Source of the DNA: Flavobacteriales bacterium UBA7878
GTDB lineage: Bacteria > Bacteroidota > Bacteroidia > Flavobacteriales > Schleiferiaceae
Direction: 5' to 3'
Assembly: GCA_002501205.1 (NCBI GenBank)
Contig: DLRW01000047.1
Span: 1 to 53,310 of the forward strand
Length of the DNA: 53,310 nucleotides
Shown: positions 25,094 through 31,561 of the stretch, one piece after another
Position numbering within the stretch: position 1 is the stretch's first letter
Layout of the letters: every line of letters starts with the position of its first letter
Translations under genes and position numbers: made by a program
The notes under the pieces: generated by a model
The model's database searches: none
The model's input: the letters and a program-made list of their open reading frames with translations, nothing else
Told to the model about the DNA's origin: nothing

Positions 25094-25396
25094 TATTACC
25101 GGGCTTATAAGCCCAAGGTTTATCTATTCGAAAATCCCAAGGAGGCCCTTATTCGAGCAACAGTGTAAATGCGATTTTAAAGCGAACTTGTAAAAAAGTA
25201 GGGATAGAGCGGCAGGTTTTTCTCATATGCTGCGCCACAGTTATGCCACTCACTTATTGGAATCTGGCACCGACCTTCGTTACGTGCAAGAATTACTGGG
25301 GCACAATAGCAGTCGTACCACTGAGATCTACAATTTGTTAGCACCAAGGCCTTACTGGATATAAAAAGCACTTTTGACGATTTGGACCTCAACTAA
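25094..25396 (+). pseudogene. Tyrosine recombinase (integrase) remnant
   Basis: About the last 100 residues of a tyrosine recombinase in four overlapping frames. YYRAYKPKVYLFENPKEA (from 25094) shifts to YSSNSVNAILKRTCKKVGIE (from 25150), then SHMLRHSYATHLLESGTDLR and QELLGHNSSRTTEIYN (from 25221), then STKALLDIKSTFDDLDLN and a stop at 25394-25396. The catalytic His/Arg (HMLRH), LGH and Tyr (TTEIY) are all recognisable, so the ancestor was functional, but at least three frameshifts and a missing N-terminal half make this copy dead. It points in the same direction as the cassettes and ends 105 bases before the first cassette core. Confidence 0.85.
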
Positions 25397-25442
25397 ATGT
25401 TTAATTTAGGGTTTTAAGCTTAATTTATATCTACAACCAAAA

Positions 25443-25507
25443 GTTGGGATATATCTCACTCGATGTGGCATATATACAACATTACTAGGGATATAAACAA
25501 GTTAGGC
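25443..25507. other. attI-like recombination site
   Basis: Three 9-base direct repeats, GGGATATAT (25446), GGCATATAT (25467) and GGGATATAA (25488), stand exactly 21 bases apart, i.e. on the same face of the helix. Then comes ACAAGTTAGGC with the core GTTAGGC (25501-25507), a perfect GTTRRRY. The site lies just after the recombinase remnant and directly before the first cassette gene. By analogy with attI1, the repeats would be recombinase-binding sites; this is inference. Confidence 0.7.
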
Positions 25508-25510
25508 TGC
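25501..25510 (+). repeat. Left end (core) of the Septu-like cassette
   Basis: GTTAGGCTGC; its exact reverse complement GCAGCCTAAC is at 27396-27405 at the start of E2. Confidence 0.8.
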
Positions 25511-25524
25511 ATTAAAAACAACAA

Positions 25525-26763
25525 ATGATAAAATCAATAAACATAGAGTCTTGGAGGCAATTTGACAAAGTTCAAATTAACTTCCACGATAGGCTGACAA
25601 TACTTACAGGTGCTAATGGTGCTGGAAAGACTACCTTTTTAAATATAATTAATCAGCATTTTGGTTGGCAAAATCAATTAGTAGGAACTGCAAAAAGAGA
25701 TAAGAAAACAGGTGGACTAAATTACTTGACTGGATTTTGGAAGAAACTAATGGAAACCACCATAAATCCAAATGATAATAATCCAGATAAGATTGGAGTA
25801 CTTCACTACTCGAATGGACAACAAACGAACCTATTAATTCCAAAAAAAATTGGGACAGTTTATAATGTTCAAATCCAAACTCAACAACCTCTAAATGGAT
25901 TTAATATACCTTCTCATAGACCAATATATAAGTACCAAGCTGTTCCGAATATATTAACAAGTGTAATTACAAAGAAACAGGCATTTAATAGCTATAGACA
26001 ATCCCAAAAACAAAGATATTTTAGCCAGAGAAGTGAAAAAACAGAAACCTATTTCATTAAAGAAACTCTTATTTCACTTGCGGCTCTTGGATATGGCAAT
26101 CAAATTGTAAATCCTAATGAAGGAGCAATTAAAATTTATGAAGGGTTCATTGATATCCTTAAAACAGTTCTACCGCCAAAACTTGGTTTCAAGTCTCTTT
26201 CTATAAGAATACCAGAAGTAATTCTTGAAACTGAATCAGGAGAATTTAGTATTGACGCAGTATCTGGTGGAATTGCTTCCATTATTGATTTGGCTTGGCA
26301 AATCTATATGTTTGATGACACCGAAAAGCCTTTTGTAGTTTCATTTGATGAGCCCGAAAATCATTTGCATCCTGAAATGCAAAAAACTCTTTTGCCAAAT
26401 TTTTTAAAAGCCTTTCCAAACGTTCAATTTATAGTAGCGTCACATAATCCATTTATTATTTCATCAGTAGATGATTCAAATGTTTATGCTCTAGTATATA
26501 ATGAAGAAAATAAAGTTACTTCCGAATTACTTGAAAATTTTGAAAAATCTGGAACTGCAAATGAAATCCTTCGTCAGGTTTTAGGAATTGAGACAACAAC
26601 ACCAGAATGGGTTGATGATAGGATTGACCAAATTTTAAATAAGCATTCATCTACTGGCATAACACCTGAAAATATTCAAACTTTCAAAAATGAACTAACA
26701 GAAATAGGTTTGAATAAATATATTAACCAAGCAGTTGTCGAACTAATTTCTAGAAAAAAATGA
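25525..26763 (+). CDS. AAA ATPase, Septu PtuA-like
   Basis: A 412-residue SMC/ABC-type ATPase as found in anti-phage systems. Walker A is LTGANGAGKTTFLN (residues ~28-40, Lys35), the ABC signature region is AVSGGIASIID (~243-253), Walker B is FVVSFDEPENHLHP (~268-281) and the switch His is in VASHNPFIIS (~303-312). An HNH nuclease gene follows with ATGA overlap, the arrangement of Septu (PtuA-PtuB), where the ATPase controls the nuclease. Retron and other systems use similar pairs, so the exact subtype is not certain. It is much more AT-rich than chromosomal neighbours. The ATG is 24 bases after the cassette core. Confidence 0.82.
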   Translation: MIKSINIESWRQFDKVQINFHDRLTILTGANGAGKTTFLNIINQHFGWQNQLVGTAKRDKKTGGLNYLTGFWKKLMETTINPNDNNPDKIGVLHYSNGQQTNLLIPKKIGTVYNVQIQTQQPLNGFNIPSHRPIYKYQAVPNILTSVITKKQAFNSYRQSQKQRYFSQRSEKTETYFIKETLISLAALGYGNQIVNPNEGAIKIYEGFIDILKTVLPPKLGFKSLSIRIPEVILETESGEFSIDAVSGGIASIIDLAWQIYMFDDTEKPFVVSFDEPENHLHPEMQKTLLPNFLKAFPNVQFIVASHNPFIISSVDDSNVYALVYNEENKVTSELLENFEKSGTANEILRQVLGIETTTPEWVDDRIDQILNKHSSTGITPENIQTFKNELTEIGLNKYINQAVVELISRKK

Positions 26764-27404
26764 TTGAGCTTAAAAAGAAAAGCAAGCCTCAATTACTTAT
26801 TGATAATGGAGATGCTTGGACTGCTGATTTAATGACAGAGTTTTACCAAACAAATACAATTAGCAAAACCAAACAGAATCGTTATAGTCGCACAGAAATT
26901 AAGGAAGTTCTAGTTGAAGAAACCAATGGCAAATGTGCCTATTGCGAAAGTAAGGTAACGCATATTTACCCTGGAGATATAGAACATATTATTCCGAAAT
27001 CAAAATTCCCACGATTAACGTTTACTTGGAACAATTTGACATTTGGTTGCTATTGGTGTAACAATAAAAAAAGAAATTTTTTAGACCGAGCAAATATGAT
27101 GTTGAATCCATACAAAGATAAAACGAACGAACATATTCGTGCTTTTGGACCGATTATTTGTCATATCAATTCTAGTCAGAGAGGCGAAATAACTTGGAGA
27201 GTTTTAGAATTAAACCGACCAGATTTAAGAGATAAAAGACAAAAAAAAATAGAAGAGCTTCAGGTGTTAATTGATAAATATAACTTAACAACGAATCCGA
27301 CTTTTAAAGGACTTATTGAAGTTGAAATATTAGATTTTATTGAAAGAACTGATTACTCTTTTAGCTTGAAACAATATTTTGAAGATAATAAAAACGCAGC
27401 CTAA
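26760..27404 (+). CDS. HNH endonuclease, Septu PtuB-like
   Basis: A 214-residue nuclease. The zinc-framed HNH motif is complete: CAYC (Cys59, Cys62), GDIEHIIPKS (His76), WNNLTFGCYWCNNKK (Asn91/92, Cys97, Cys100). Such proteins cut DNA, or tRNA in some systems, when released by the partner ATPase. It overlaps the ATPase gene by ATGA. The TAA stop (27402-27404) lies inside the GCCTAAC core of the attC-like element, so cassette end and gene end coincide. Confidence 0.82.
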   Translation: MIELKKKSKPQLLIDNGDAWTADLMTEFYQTNTISKTKQNRYSRTEIKEVLVEETNGKCAYCESKVTHIYPGDIEHIIPKSKFPRLTFTWNNLTFGCYWCNNKKRNFLDRANMMLNPYKDKTNEHIRAFGPIICHINSSQRGEITWRVLELNRPDLRDKRQKKIEELQVLIDKYNLTTNPTFKGLIEVEILDFIERTDYSFSLKQYFEDNKNAA

Positions 27405-27532
27405 CAATGTATATAAAAAATAAGCGAAATAGTAATGAATTCAAGGGTTTGGGCTCGCATCAAACTTTGTGCTTAACCGAAAGTTTAGTGCTTCGTAATC
27501 GCCTACTTTTCATATACTAACCGTTGTGCTTA
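27396..27532. other. attC-like element E2
   Basis: 137 bases from GCAGCCTAAC (27396-27405) to AACCGTTGTGCTTA (ending 27532). GCCTAAC is a perfect RYYYAAC core. Inner arms pair: GTATAT with ATATAC, and AAAATAAGCGA with TCGCCTACTTTT (two mismatches). The right core GTTGTGC begins the next cassette. Confidence 0.78.
27523..27532 (+). repeat. Left end (core) of the Thoeris cassette
   Basis: GTTGTGCTTA; its exact reverse complement TAAGCACAAC is at 28988-28997 at the start of E3. Confidence 0.8.
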
Positions 27533-27551
27533 ATACGAAAAAACAAACCTG

Positions 27552-28055
27552 ATGGCATATAGAAACAAAACATATGTAGCATTTGATGCAGACAGCGACA
27601 TAAGATATTATCGTCTTATGACGGCATGGAAACAAAGCGACTATAGTGACTTTAATTTCTATAATGCTCATGATATAATAAACATTTGGCAAAACAGTTC
27701 GGAAGAAACCATTAAAAGAAACCTCCGAGAAAGAATGAAGAACTCAAAAATGTTTGTTCTTCTAGTCGGTGAGAAAACTAAATTTCTTTACAAGTATGTT
27801 CGATGGGAAATCGAACAAGCCATTAAGCTTGACTTACCAATCATAGTTGTCAATTTGAATGGTAAGCGTTCCATGGACAATGATAAGTGTCCAGCCATAT
27901 TAAGAGATAAGCTTGCACTTCATGTCAGTTTCAACGCTAAAATCATTCAACTTGCTTTAGAAAGATGGAGTGAACTTCACTTTACCTATGCCAGGGACGG
28001 TAAGAGCGGATCATTCTATTATAAGGACAACATATACAAAGACCTAGGCCTATGA
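27552..28055 (+). CDS. thsB: TIR-domain protein, Thoeris ThsB-like
   Basis: A 167-residue protein with a MTH538-type TIR domain: KTYVAFDADSDIRYYRLM at the start, the central strand KMFVLLVGEKTKFLY and KYVRWEIEQAIKLDLPIIVV, where Glu86 or Glu88 is the likely catalytic glutamate. In Thoeris, ThsB senses infection and uses NAD+ to make an ADP-ribose-based signal; in type II Thoeris the signal is reported to be a histidine-ADP-ribose. It overlaps by ATGA with a membrane-macro-domain gene, the effector of type II systems. It begins 29 bases after the cassette core and is AT-rich. Confidence 0.83.
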   Translation: MAYRNKTYVAFDADSDIRYYRLMTAWKQSDYSDFNFYNAHDIINIWQNSSEETIKRNLRERMKNSKMFVLLVGEKTKFLYKYVRWEIEQAIKLDLPIIVVNLNGKRSMDNDKCPAILRDKLALHVSFNAKIIQLALERWSELHFTYARDGKSGSFYYKDNIYKDLGL

Positions 28056-28981
28056 GTTGGTTTGAAAATATAGGCTATAGCCTTTGGCTATTTTGGGAAA
28101 GACTCGATTTAAAGAGATTTGGGAAAAGCATTCTTTCTGTTTTTGGTGCAATATGGCTGACCGTAGAAATCTTAGACTTCTTCGGAAAATCAAGTTGGTC
28201 TACCAATATCAAGTCAATGTGGTGGATTATCTTAATCGTTGCTGTCATTATTATCATTTATAGAAATTGGCCCAAATTCACTTTCTCCTATAAAGTACAA
28301 AACAGGGATGTATCAATTTCTATTAGAATTGGAGATATTTTCAAGGCGAAAGGTGCTCTAATCGTACCTATCAACAATCGACTTGACTGTGACAATAATG
28401 GTATAGTCAAAAAATCTAGTAGCATTTTGAAGCATTTTATTAATAACGCTTATCAAAAGACTGCTGCTCACCTGAATACAGATATTTGCCAACAGATTGA
28501 AGACAACGAAGAATGGTATCAAAAATACCTAGTCAATAACGATCCAGATGAGTATAAGCTTGGGACTGTAGTTCCAATATTCCGCGATGAAAAGCAATAC
28601 TATCTTCTTTGTAGCTCAACACTTAATCCTCAAGGACGTTCGAAAACCACAGTGGATAATCTCAGAGTTTCCTTAAACGAACTATGGGCATATTTAACTC
28701 ATAGTGGTAGCAAGGATAATCTAGTAATACCTATTGTGGGGACAGGTCGTGGAAGGATCCCATTGAAACGAGAAGAAGTGATTAAAGAGATTGTCTTGTC
28801 CTTCTTGGTTTCTTTAAGCCAAGAAAGTTATTGCGAACAATTAACTATCGTTATTCACCCAAGTGACTTAAAAAAATTCAAGATGGAATTGGATGAACTC
28901 TTAGACTTTATCAGATTACATTGTAACAATACGGGATATTTAAAAGGTAATGAATTACCAACAGGAACAGGAATAGAATAA
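28052..28981 (+). CDS. thsA: Membrane-anchored macro-domain protein, type II Thoeris ThsA-like
   Basis: A 309-residue protein with two membrane helices (residues ~27-43 and ~56-71) and a cytoplasmic macro domain (~90-285). The macro domain shows IGDIFKAKGALIVPINNRLD and the phosphate-loop region VIPIVGTGRGRIPLKREEV. In type II Thoeris such a protein binds the signal made by ThsB and kills the infected cell, probably by membrane damage. Its gene overlaps the TIR gene by ATGA and stops six bases before the E3 core, so the two make one cassette. It is unlike SIR2-SLOG ThsA of type I. Confidence 0.83.
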   Translation: MSWFENIGYSLWLFWERLDLKRFGKSILSVFGAIWLTVEILDFFGKSSWSTNIKSMWWIILIVAVIIIIYRNWPKFTFSYKVQNRDVSISIRIGDIFKAKGALIVPINNRLDCDNNGIVKKSSSILKHFINNAYQKTAAHLNTDICQQIEDNEEWYQKYLVNNDPDEYKLGTVVPIFRDEKQYYLLCSSTLNPQGRSKTTVDNLRVSLNELWAYLTHSGSKDNLVIPIVGTGRGRIPLKREEVIKEIVLSFLVSLSQESYCEQLTIVIHPSDLKKFKMELDELLDFIRLHCNNTGYLKGNELPTGTGIE

Positions 28982-28987
28982 AAGTAC

Positions 28988-29050
28988 TAAGCACAACAAA
29001 ACCTATACGCAATGCCCTGCGGGATACGCACCATACACAAACCGTTAATC
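28988..29050. other. attC-like element E3
   Basis: 63 bases from TAAGCACAAC through AAAACCTATACGC to ACACAAACCGTTAATC. It shares the ends (xxxxAACAA, then AAACCGTT) with E1 and E2 but has a short middle containing CCCTGCGGG. It is the right edge of the island: the core GTTAATC ends one base before the next gene's stop codon. Confidence 0.7.
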
Positions 29051-29051
29051 T

Positions 29052-29723
29052 CTATTTAGCCCCACGCCACCACAACCAAATTCCAAAGCCTAATTCGGCC
29101 ACGGTCATGGGTAAGCTTAAAGCTAATTCCAAGGCATCCAAACTATGCTGTGAGATTAAGGGAAAAGCCTTTAAGAAGTGGATTAAGCTATAGCTGATGC
29201 CGGCGATATAAAGCAAAAAGCCCCATACTTTCGGCAAGCCGTATTGCCTGTAGACCAAAGCTCCTAGCGCAAATAAGTGGGCACCAAAGAGAATTAATCC
29301 GGCCGACCAAATGGCTTCGAAGGATTGAATTTTATCGTAAATGGCTTCCGCAGAAAGGCCCTCATTAAAAATTCCCACTTGCACCAATTGACTTATGGCT
29401 CCGGCCAAAACCACTGAATAAGCTAAACGCAGGGCAAAAGTCCAATTGGCAAGGCGTTTTTGGTTCGGGCGAAAAAACTGCCAAATAGACCAGCTCACCA
29501 CTACATCCAAAAAGAGTATAAATAACCAAAGCGCGGTTTCCATCTGAAAGAAGCCCAATTTGCTTTTCAAATTCGCAGCTGTGGCTTGAGCATCACCTTG
29601 CGTCCAAATTTGAGGATGGAGATATCCAAAGGCCAAGCCGGCTGCCAGGGCCATCAATAAAAGGGCGATTCCAGTGATTTTTGCCGCCGTACGCGGTGAC
29701 TGATTTAAGCTAAATACTTTCAT
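29052..29723 (-). CDS. DUF4386-like membrane protein
   Basis: A 223-residue protein with about six membrane helices (e.g. KITGIALLLMALAAGLAFGY, LWLFILFLDVVVSWSIW, AELGFGIWLWWR). It resembles the DUF4386 family of unknown function. The ATG at 29723 (MKVFSLNQSP) is preferred over an upstream start that would overlap the previous gene. It is the second of two related genes, followed upstream in the operon by an oxidoreductase. Its stop codon touches the cassette island. Confidence 0.75.
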   Translation of the reverse strand: MKVFSLNQSPRTAAKITGIALLLMALAAGLAFGYLHPQIWTQGDAQATAANLKSKLGFFQMETALWLFILFLDVVVSWSIWQFFRPNQKRLANWTFALRLAYSVVLAGAISQLVQVGIFNEGLSAEAIYDKIQSFEAIWSAGLILFGAHLFALGALVYRQYGLPKVWGFLLYIAGISYSLIHFLKAFPLISQHSLDALELALSLPMTVAELGFGIWLWWRGAK

Positions 29724-29743
29724 TTTGAATGTTTTTAAGGTTC

Positions 29744-30427
29744 TTATTTCTGAATGCGGATGCCGCGAATGAGCAACCAAAGGCATAAGGAGAGTTCACC
29801 AATTACACTAGGGATCACCACCATTATTTCGAAGAAGCCGCTGTAATCATTGTAATTCGTAAGGCTAAAGCTGGCCACGGAATCAATCACATAAACCAAA
29901 CCGGCCAACTGAATCATCAAGCCAATCCAAGAAGGGAAGCGTGGTGATTTTAAGATCAGGTAGCCCATAATCATTAAGTGCACGCCAAAGAAGATCAGGC
30001 CTAATAACCAGGTGTCATCAAAGCTTTGGGTTAAATGATCTACTTGTCGCAGAATGAAAAGTTCATCGCCACTATAAGGCTTACCCAGCAATCGGAGGAA
30101 TGAAACCAAATCCATCAGGGCCACCGCGAATACCGCGGCATTCACTAAGCGCAAGGCCGAGGAAATCATAGCCAAGCTTTGGTTTACGGAGCGCAATAAG
30201 AGGTAAAAGGGAACCGCTAAAATGGCATCTATCAGCACCATCAGCACGAAGCTTAAAATAGCCAGACTCAGCATCCCAGGCGCGGCCTTAAAATTAGCCC
30301 AGGTACCGGCGGGATCACCAGGTATTACCATCGCCTCTACCACAAAGCCAGTAGCAAAAAAGGCAGTAATAAAAATCAATAAGTATCCAAGCCCTGTCCA
30401 ATGGGCCATTCGTTTTAAGTTTTGCAT
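29744..30427 (-). CDS. DUF4386-like membrane protein, paralogue
   Basis: A 227-residue six-helix protein with the same build as its neighbour (LGYLLIFITAFFATGFVVEA at the start; WLLGLIFFGVHLMIMGYLIL, similar to the neighbour's LILFGAHLFALGALVY; end IGELSLCLWLLIRGI). The two probably arose by duplication. It lies 12 bases downstream of the oxidoreductase gene. Function unknown. Confidence 0.77.
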   Translation of the reverse strand: MQNLKRMAHWTGLGYLLIFITAFFATGFVVEAMVIPGDPAGTWANFKAAPGMLSLAILSFVLMVLIDAILAVPFYLLLRSVNQSLAMISSALRLVNAAVFAVALMDLVSFLRLLGKPYSGDELFILRQVDHLTQSFDDTWLLGLIFFGVHLMIMGYLILKSPRFPSWIGLMIQLAGLVYVIDSVASFSLTNYNDYSGFFEIMVVIPSVIGELSLCLWLLIRGIRIQK

Positions 30428-30439
30428 GGTTGATTGTTT

Positions 30440-31411
30440 TTAGGAATGAGTAATGATGATATTGCCTTTCTTATGACCGGCATCGATATAGGTATGCGCC
30501 TCAGCTAGTTTTTCGAGGGGAAACTGACGGTCGATTACCGTTTTATGCTTACCCTCCGCGATTACCTCCAACAGATGGGATAAGAGGGCACGCAATTCTG
30601 CTGGCTTGAGCAATCCTGTGGCAGCGAACATGGCTTTTTTATCCGCCTTGCGACTCAGCAGCATCTGCCATAGTAGGGGCAAACTCATTACCGGAGACAA
30701 GTATTTACCGCCCTTTTTCAAAGCCCCTTTGGCCTCCGGGAATGAAGACTTACCAATGGTATCGTAAATCAGATCATAGGCTTCAGTGCGAGTAGTGAAA
30801 TCCTCTTTGCTGTAGTCGATAACATGATCTGCACCCAGAGATTTTACCAAACCCACATTGCGGGTACTGCATACGCCAGTCACCTCGGCGCCATAGTACT
30901 TCGCCAATTGCACGGCCGAAGTTCCCAAAGCACCGGAAGCCCCATTAATTAAGACCTTCTGTCCGGGCTTCACCTGGCCTATTTCACGTAAGAAATTTAC
31001 GGAGGTTACCGCGCCATCGCCTAATGGAGCGGCATCACTAAAGGAAATAATTTCCGGCAGGTGCATAAGTACATCATCCGCCGAAGTAAGCAAGTACTCA
31101 GCATTGGCGCTAAAACCCAGCGTGGTTTCACCAAAAACGCGATCGCCAGCTTTAAAATCCTTTACGCCTTCACCTACGGCCTCAACCACTCCGGCATATC
31201 CGGTTCCGGGAATAGAGTTTTTAGGTTTGGAAATACCGGTAAACAAGCGCGCCACATAAGGCTTACCGCTACGCATTTGAGCATCAGCGCGAGTAGCAGC
31301 CGATACTTCTACCTTGATTAATACCTTACCCGCCTCTACCTTCGGGCGATCGATTTCTTCTAATCGGAATACTTTAGGACTTCCGTAGCCCTGTGCCACG
31401 ATGGCTTTCAT
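30440..31411 (-). CDS. Zinc-independent MDR oxidoreductase (quinone reductase-like)
   Basis: A ~323-residue NAD(P)H-dependent medium-chain dehydrogenase. Residues ~1-120 form the catalytic GroES-like domain (PGTGYAGVVEAVGEGVKDF, AGDRVFGE); the Rossmann domain has GQKVLINGASGALGTSAVQL. No structural or catalytic zinc cysteine set is present, as in quinone reductases. MKAIVAQGYG at 31411 is the usual family start; a longer start at 31441 is possible. It is first in an operon with two DUF4386-like genes and next to a transcription regulator gene on the same strand. Confidence 0.85.
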   Translation of the reverse strand: MKAIVAQGYGSPKVFRLEEIDRPKVEAGKVLIKVEVSAATRADAQMRSGKPYVARLFTGISKPKNSIPGTGYAGVVEAVGEGVKDFKAGDRVFGETTLGFSANAEYLLTSADDVLMHLPEIISFSDAAPLGDGAVTSVNFLREIGQVKPGQKVLINGASGALGTSAVQLAKYYGAEVTGVCSTRNVGLVKSLGADHVIDYSKEDFTTRTEAYDLIYDTIGKSSFPEAKGALKKGGKYLSPVMSLPLLWQMLLSRKADKKAMFAATGLLKPAELRALLSHLLEVIAEGKHKTVIDRQFPLEKLAEAHTYIDAGHKKGNIIITHS

Positions 31412-31561
31412 TTTTAGGTTTTGCTTCGTCATCATCTTCAATGGTTTTGAATTGATTATCCATTTTGACGAGGCAAAGATTCAGCGAAAGCTCAGGGCAG
31501 GCGTTCGCCATTCCATGCGGCAGGTTCGGAATTATAAATCGGTACAAAAAGAAATGTAGAA

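Larger units (their letters stand above)
23499..29050. mobile_element. Integron-like cassette island
   Basis: A 5.5-kb AT-rich island between the stop codon of the amidohydrolase (23495-23497) and the stop codon of a DUF4386-like gene (29052-29054). It contains, left to right: a membrane-protein cassette, attC-like E1, a decayed cassette, an XRE/SymE-like pair, a wrecked tyrosine recombinase, an attI-like site, a Septu-like cassette, attC-like E2, a type II Thoeris cassette and attC-like E3. Each intact cassette begins GTT, has its ATG 21-29 bases later, and ends in an attC-like element whose first core is the exact reverse complement of the cassette's first 10 bases. That is the signature of integron cassettes that were once circular. 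The mobile nature is inferred. Confidence 0.8.

Noticed and set aside
25177..25392. Minus-strand open frame of 71 codons
   Set aside because: It is the antisense of the recombinase remnant; the plus strand carries recognisable recombinase motifs.
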